The position numbers and the translations under genes were made by a program. A stretch of DNA of 18,287 bases from MWEH01 sp964392385 (GTDB taxonomy: Bacteria > Bacillota > Clostridia > Christensenellales > DTU072), in contig CAYMPR010000020.1 of assembly GCA_964392385.1 (NCBI GenBank), forward strand, positions 1-18,287, written 5' to 3'. This document shows, piece after piece, positions 15,328 to 18,287 of this stretch. The notes under the pieces were generated by a model. That model saw nothing but the letters and a program-made list of their open reading frames with translations, made no database searches and was not told the origin of the DNA. Positions within the stretch are counted from its first letter, which is position 1; each line of letters opens with the position of its first letter.

Positions 15328-15356
15328 TTGATTTGTTTATAAAATTGAGGTATAAT
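15328..15356 (+). promoter_or_regulatory. Promoter of the alpha/beta-hydrolase gene
   Basis: TTGATT (15328-15333) and a perfect TATAAT (15351-15356) are separated by 17 bp. The start near 15363 gives a short leader of about 23 nt that contains the ribosome site at 15376-15380. Confidence 0.65.
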
Positions 15357-15385
15357 AATTCCTACGATATTCTATGGAGGAAAAA

Positions 15386-16408
15386 ATGATTTTAGCACTT
15401 GATATACGATACATATTGTTTGTCGTACTTGGCTCTTTGGCCTGCGCAACTTTTATTATTTTTTTCCTTTATCTTCTTGTTTCTTTTATTTCTTTTAAAA
15501 AGCTTGTACAAAGGCCCAAAAAACCTATTGAAATGAACTCAAAAAATCCCTTTATTTCTTTAATGGGTGAAGATGCTGGTGATTTCATTGAATTTGTAAA
15601 CTCAAAAATTCCATCCTTTCTTGCTCTCCCTCTTGAAAATGTTGAGGTAGTAACTGAGGACGGACTTACCTTAAGAGGATCTTTTCTAAGAGCTAGTACA
15701 GATAGTAAAAGAACTATAATTTGTATCCATAGCTACCGTACTACACCTGAATTTGATTTCTCCCCAATTGTCCCATTTTTGCGCAATAATAATTTTAACA
15801 TTCTTTTTGCCTCCAATAGAGCCCATGGGGGAAGCGATGGAAAGTATATTAGTTTTGGAGTAAAAGATCATTTAGATGTGCTTAATTGGGTTGAAAAAGC
15901 AAATTCGCTAGTAACTGATAGCGAAATATATTTATATGGAATCGGTATGGGGGCAGCGACAGTCATGATGTCCTCTGCTCTTGATTTGCCATCAAGTGTA
16001 AAGTGTGCCATAGAGGATTCCGGTTACACCAGCGCATTTGAGATTTTTTCTTACCAAATAAGGCAATTATTTAATCTTCGAACTTTCCCTATTGTTAGTC
16101 TAATTGATTCTTTCTGCAAAATTGCGGATAAGTTTGATTTAAGGAAAACTACTGCATTAGGCTACGTTGCGAAATCGACTATTCCCATTCTATTTATTCA
16201 TGGTGAAAACGACCTATTTGTTCCTACTTTTATGGGTGAAGCATGCTTTGAGGCATGTACTGCTGCAAAGGATAAGCTATTTGTAGAAGGCGCTGGCCAC
16301 ACTCAATCATATTTTAAGTGTCCAGAACTCTACGAGGAAACATTATTGTCATTTATTAATTCTCATTCAAAGCTTGCCCCCACCAATGATCAAGAAAGCC
16401 AAAGCTAA
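15386..16408 (+). CDS. Membrane-anchored alpha/beta-hydrolase-fold protein with Gly at the nucleophile position
   Basis: One N-terminal membrane segment (about 8-36) is followed by a basic stretch and an alpha/beta-hydrolase domain, anchored with the domain probably cytosolic. The overall pattern resembles the COG1073 family of uncharacterised hydrolases. Visible are the oxyanion-side IHSYRT (114-119), NRAHGGSDG (144-152), the nucleophile elbow, catalytic D276 (HGENDLF) and H305 (GAGHTQSY). The elbow reads GIGMG at 185-189 instead of GxSxG, so the expected serine is G187. The protein may be a non-hydrolytic relative or use another chemistry. An in-frame ATG at 15374 gives four extra residues, but GGAGG (15376-15380) overlaps it and lies 5 nt before ATG 15386, so 15386 is the start and the protein has 340 residues. 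It is divergent from nifJ with a separate promoter. Substrate is unknown. Confidence 0.8.
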   Translation: MILALDIRYILFVVLGSLACATFIIFFLYLLVSFISFKKLVQRPKKPIEMNSKNPFISLMGEDAGDFIEFVNSKIPSFLALPLENVEVVTEDGLTLRGSFLRASTDSKRTIICIHSYRTTPEFDFSPIVPFLRNNNFNILFASNRAHGGSDGKYISFGVKDHLDVLNWVEKANSLVTDSEIYLYGIGMGAATVMMSSALDLPSSVKCAIEDSGYTSAFEIFSYQIRQLFNLRTFPIVSLIDSFCKIADKFDLRKTTALGYVAKSTIPILFIHGENDLFVPTFMGEACFEACTAAKDKLFVEGAGHTQSYFKCPELYEETLLSFINSHSKLAPTNDQESQS

Positions 16409-16516
16409 TCATTTCTCAAATATTTCCATTTGACATTAAATCAATGCTAAGTCAATTCTGTTATATTTATTAAATAGCATTGTGACATAATTACTGAATA
16501 GATCTATACCTAGGAA

Positions 16517-16522
16517 TATAAT
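16517..16522 (+). promoter_or_regulatory. -10 element of trxA
   Basis: A perfect TATAAT lies 36 bp before the trxA ATG. No good -35 is present 16-18 bp upstream, so activity may need an activator. The 16409-16557 gap contains no visible terminator for the preceding hydrolase gene. Confidence 0.4.
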
Positions 16523-16557
16523 AAGACTATAAAATTTAATATCGGAGGACAATATAA

Positions 16558-16866
16558 ATGTCAGTACAAAAATTAACGCTCGATCAATTCGAAGCAGAAG
16601 TAGTAAAAAGTGAAAAACCAGTTTTGGTTGATTTTTTCGCAACTTGGTGTGGACCATGCAAAATGTTATCGCCAGTAATCGAAGAAATAGCTAAAGAAAG
16701 AACAGATATAAAAGTTTTCAAAGTAGACGTTGATGAGCAAGGCGAACTCGCATCAAAGTTTGGAGTATATTCAATTCCTACAATAATCTCTTTCTCTGGC
16801 GGAAAACAAAACAAAAAAGCGGTAGGATACCTTCCAAAGGCCTCCTTACTTAAATTAGTAGAATAA
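16558..16866 (+). CDS. trxA: Thioredoxin
   Basis: This is a small cytosolic dithiol-disulfide oxidoreductase that reduces ribonucleotide reductase, peroxiredoxins and other proteins, and is itself reduced by thioredoxin reductase. Its 102 residues are the normal length. The active site WCGPC is at 30-34 (C31, C34), the buried Asp at D25, and the cis-proline at P74 (SIPT, 72-75). The C-terminus is complete. GGAGG at 16544-16548 lies 9 nt before the ATG. No thioredoxin reductase is in the window. It is a single-gene unit closed by a strong terminator. Confidence 0.95.
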   Translation: MSVQKLTLDQFEAEVVKSEKPVLVDFFATWCGPCKMLSPVIEEIAKERTDIKVFKVDVDEQGELASKFGVYSIPTIISFSGGKQNKKAVGYLPKASLLKLVE

Positions 16867-16890
16867 TCCCCTCCTTATCCCCTTTATACA

Positions 16891-16926
16891 AGAAACGCTG
16901 CATAAAAGTGCAGCGTTTCTTTGTTT
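16891..16926. terminator. Intrinsic terminator between trxA and the Crp/Fnr gene
   Basis: AGAAACGCTGCA (16891-16902) and TGCAGCGTTTCT (16909-16920) form a perfect 12-bp stem with loop TAAAAG. TTGTTT follows on the plus strand, so it ends trxA. On the minus strand the trailing sequence is less T-rich, but the hairpin could also end the converging Crp/Fnr transcript. Confidence 0.88.
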
Positions 16927-16940
16927 AACTATTATTATAG

Positions 16941-17609
16941 TTATATTAATTTCTTAAGTGCTTTTACGTCAGTTATTGTGATTTTACCCCTACCAAGCTC
17001 AACAATCCCATCTTCTTCATAGTCCTTAATCTTTCTAGAGATTACCTCCCTTGCGGATCCTAAGGCTTTAGCTATTTCTTCGTGGGTAAGTGTTAATACA
17101 TTACTTTTAGTTCTATTCATCTCATCATATAAAAACATAGCTATTCTTTTTGGAATACTAAAGGAGTGGAATTGCTCAAGAGACCATATAACATCTGAAA
17201 ATCTTTCGGCAATAATTTTTAAGGCAAAGTTTTCAACTATTAAGTTGTGACTCTGTACTTTACCAAAGGAAGTTGGAGCAACTTGTAATAGAATCGTATC
17301 TTCCACAGCCTCAATTTGAATCTCGAATGAAATAGGTGGTATAACGCAATTAGCTGTCAAAACACAAACATCACCATCGCTAACATAATAAAGGGTTACT
17401 TCTTTTCCTTCCTCAGAGGTAATATATCCACGAATACGGCCTGAAATTACATACATTGCACCAAGACAAGCAGAGTTTTGACTTTTTATCGATTCACCCT
17501 TACAAAACTTTTTCTCGAAAGTACCTTGTAATAATTCAGTTCTATCCTCTTCGGAAATCGATCCCCAAAAAGGAAATGCTTTTTCTAGTAACGCTCTTTT
17601 ATCCACCAT
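16941..17609 (-). CDS. Crp/Fnr family transcriptional regulator
   Basis: This is a DNA-binding regulator with an N-terminal cNMP-binding-like sensor domain (about 15-125), a dimerisation helix (about 125-150) and a C-terminal winged helix-turn-helix (about 152-222; THEEIAKALGSAREVISRKI near 175-194). It lacks the N-terminal cysteine cluster of E. coli Fnr but has four cysteines, C36, C48, C82 and C88. The last two are in VCVLTANCV, a segment I associate with Crp/Fnr proteins of anaerobic Firmicutes. They could sense redox state or hold a cluster; this is inference. The frame can be extended upstream to a TTG at 17630, but AAGGAG (complement of 17615-17620) lies 5 nt before ATG 17609, which fixes the start and gives 222 residues. 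It lies 41 bp after the Mrp gene on the same strand, so the two are probably co-transcribed. Its targets cannot be named. Confidence 0.85.
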   Translation of the reverse strand: MVDKRALLEKAFPFWGSISEEDRTELLQGTFEKKFCKGESIKSQNSACLGAMYVISGRIRGYITSEEGKEVTLYYVSDGDVCVLTANCVIPPISFEIQIEAVEDTILLQVAPTSFGKVQSHNLIVENFALKIIAERFSDVIWSLEQFHSFSIPKRIAMFLYDEMNRTKSNVLTLTHEEIAKALGSAREVISRKIKDYEEDGIVELGRGKITITDVKALKKLI

Positions 17610-17650
17610 TTTGTCTCCTTTATTAAACAAACCCCATCTTTTTTATTTTT

Positions 17651-18287
17651 CTATAGTCCCAACATTTCCAATGCTGAGTCTAGCCATGATGCTGATATAT
17701 CTTCGATTTTTCCCTGGTCGGCTGCTTTTGAAAATTCTGGGTCAAACGGCATTTTGCCAAGGATAGGAATCTCAAAAATTCTTGAAATATTTCTTGTTGA
17801 GTTTCCTTCAAATAGCGGGATAATCTCGCCACATTTAGGACATTTAATATAACTCATATTCTCAACAATACCAAGTAAAGGTATACCTAATGTTTGTGCC
17901 ATTTTAATAGCTTTTTTCACTATCATTGATACTAATTCTTGTGGGGACGTAACAATAATTATTCCATCGAGATTAACATTTTGGAAAACAGTTAAAGGTA
18001 CATCTCCAGTACCAGGCGGGAAATCAATAAACATAACATCTACATCGCCCCAAATAACATCTCTCCAGAATTGTTTAATTATGTCTGATAGTATCGGGCC
18101 TCTCCACATTATAGGATCAGTCTCTTCCTTAATCAAAAAATTAGCAGACATAATCTTGATGCCAGTTTTAGAAATTCTAGGACTCATTCCTTCTTTGTTT
18201 TTATCTAATTTTCCTTTTAGTCCGAACATTTGGGGAATGGAAGGCCCAGTAATATCAGCATCTAAAATAGCCGTTTGATAATTTTTT
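17651..18287 (-). CDS. Mrp/NBP35 (ApbC) family Fe-S cluster carrier ATPase, 5' end cut off
   Basis: This is a P-loop ATPase of the Mrp/NBP35 group that binds and delivers Fe-S clusters. The frame stays open to the window edge, so ATG 18229 is an internal Met and the real start lies outside. The visible 211 residues begin just after the Walker A loop. LDADITGPSIP is at 8-18, a WRGP segment at 61-64, a Walker B-like FIDFPPGTGD at 86-95, and CPKC at 149-152, which holds the bridging cluster between subunits. The C-terminus is normal and complete (stop TAG at 17651-17653). It is followed by the Crp/Fnr gene, and that pairing suggests a link between Fe-S supply and redox regulation, which is inference. 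Confidence 0.92.
   Translation of the reverse strand, partial: KNYQTAILDADITGPSIPQMFGLKGKLDKNKEGMSPRISKTGIKIMSANFLIKEETDPIMWRGPILSDIIKQFWRDVIWGDVDVMFIDFPPGTGDVPLTVFQNVNLDGIIIVTSPQELVSMIVKKAIKMAQTLGIPLLGIVENMSYIKCPKCGEIIPLFEGNSTRNISRIFEIPILGKMPFDPEFSKAADQGKIEDISASWLDSALEMLGL

Noticed and set aside
18081..18278. Plus-strand open frame at the window end and the apparent Mrp start at 18229
   Set aside because: The plus frame is antisense to Mrp. The 18229 ATG is internal, because the minus frame continues upstream with the family's LDADITGPSIP segment.
1..18287. Recoding of TGA as tryptophan (Mollicutes code)
   Set aside because: TGA ends the sialidase and P-type ATPase genes at the expected family lengths.

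Overview
The window is AT-rich chromosomal DNA (about one third GC by eye) from a low-GC, Gram-positive-type anaerobe. I infer Bacillota, most likely a gut- or mucosa-associated Clostridia- or Erysipelotrichia-like organism. The reasons are strong GGAGG ribosome sites, TTGACT/TATAAT promoters with 17-bp spacers, a one-chain pyruvate:ferredoxin oxidoreductase, a fused dihydroxyacetone kinase, a Crp/Fnr regulator of the type seen in anaerobic Firmicutes, and sialic-acid genes. TGA is used as a stop (sialidase and P-type ATPase genes), so the Mycoplasma code does not apply. I found no rRNA, tRNA, CRISPR array, insertion sequence or phage gene.

Layout: (1) 1-93, tail of an unidentified gene. (2) 216-2573, sialic-acid genes: a sialidase without a signal peptide and an N-acetylneuraminate lyase. 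(3) 2748-5219, an orphan P-type cation ATPase. (4) 5509-8093, a two-gene operon: a duplicated DUF1538 membrane protein with a long acidic tail, and a double PII-domain protein with an internal ribosome site and start codon; a hairpin terminator closes it. (5) 8208-11256, minus strand: glycerol dehydrogenase followed by fused dihydroxyacetone kinase, with a hairpin between them and a near-consensus promoter in front. (6) 11538-15050, minus strand: pyruvate:ferredoxin oxidoreductase with its own terminator and promoter. (7) 15386-16408, plus strand: a membrane-anchored alpha/beta-hydrolase-fold protein lacking its nucleophilic serine. (8) 16558-16866, thioredoxin. (9) 16941-18287, minus strand: Mrp/NBP35 ATPase (cut by the window end) followed by a Crp/Fnr regulator.

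How they fit together: sialidase and lyase release sialic acid and split it to ManNAc and pyruvate. Glycerol dehydrogenase and dihydroxyacetone kinase feed glycerol into glycolysis as DHAP. Pyruvate from both routes can be oxidised by the ferredoxin oxidoreductase to acetyl-CoA and reduced ferredoxin. Mrp (Fe-S cluster handling), thioredoxin and the four-cysteine Crp/Fnr protein fit a redox and Fe-S theme, though shared regulation is inference.

The most interesting part is the DUF1538-PII pair. It looks like an ion transporter controlled by a PII signalling protein, with a repeated acidic motif in the transporter tail and a second translation start that would yield a free single PII domain.
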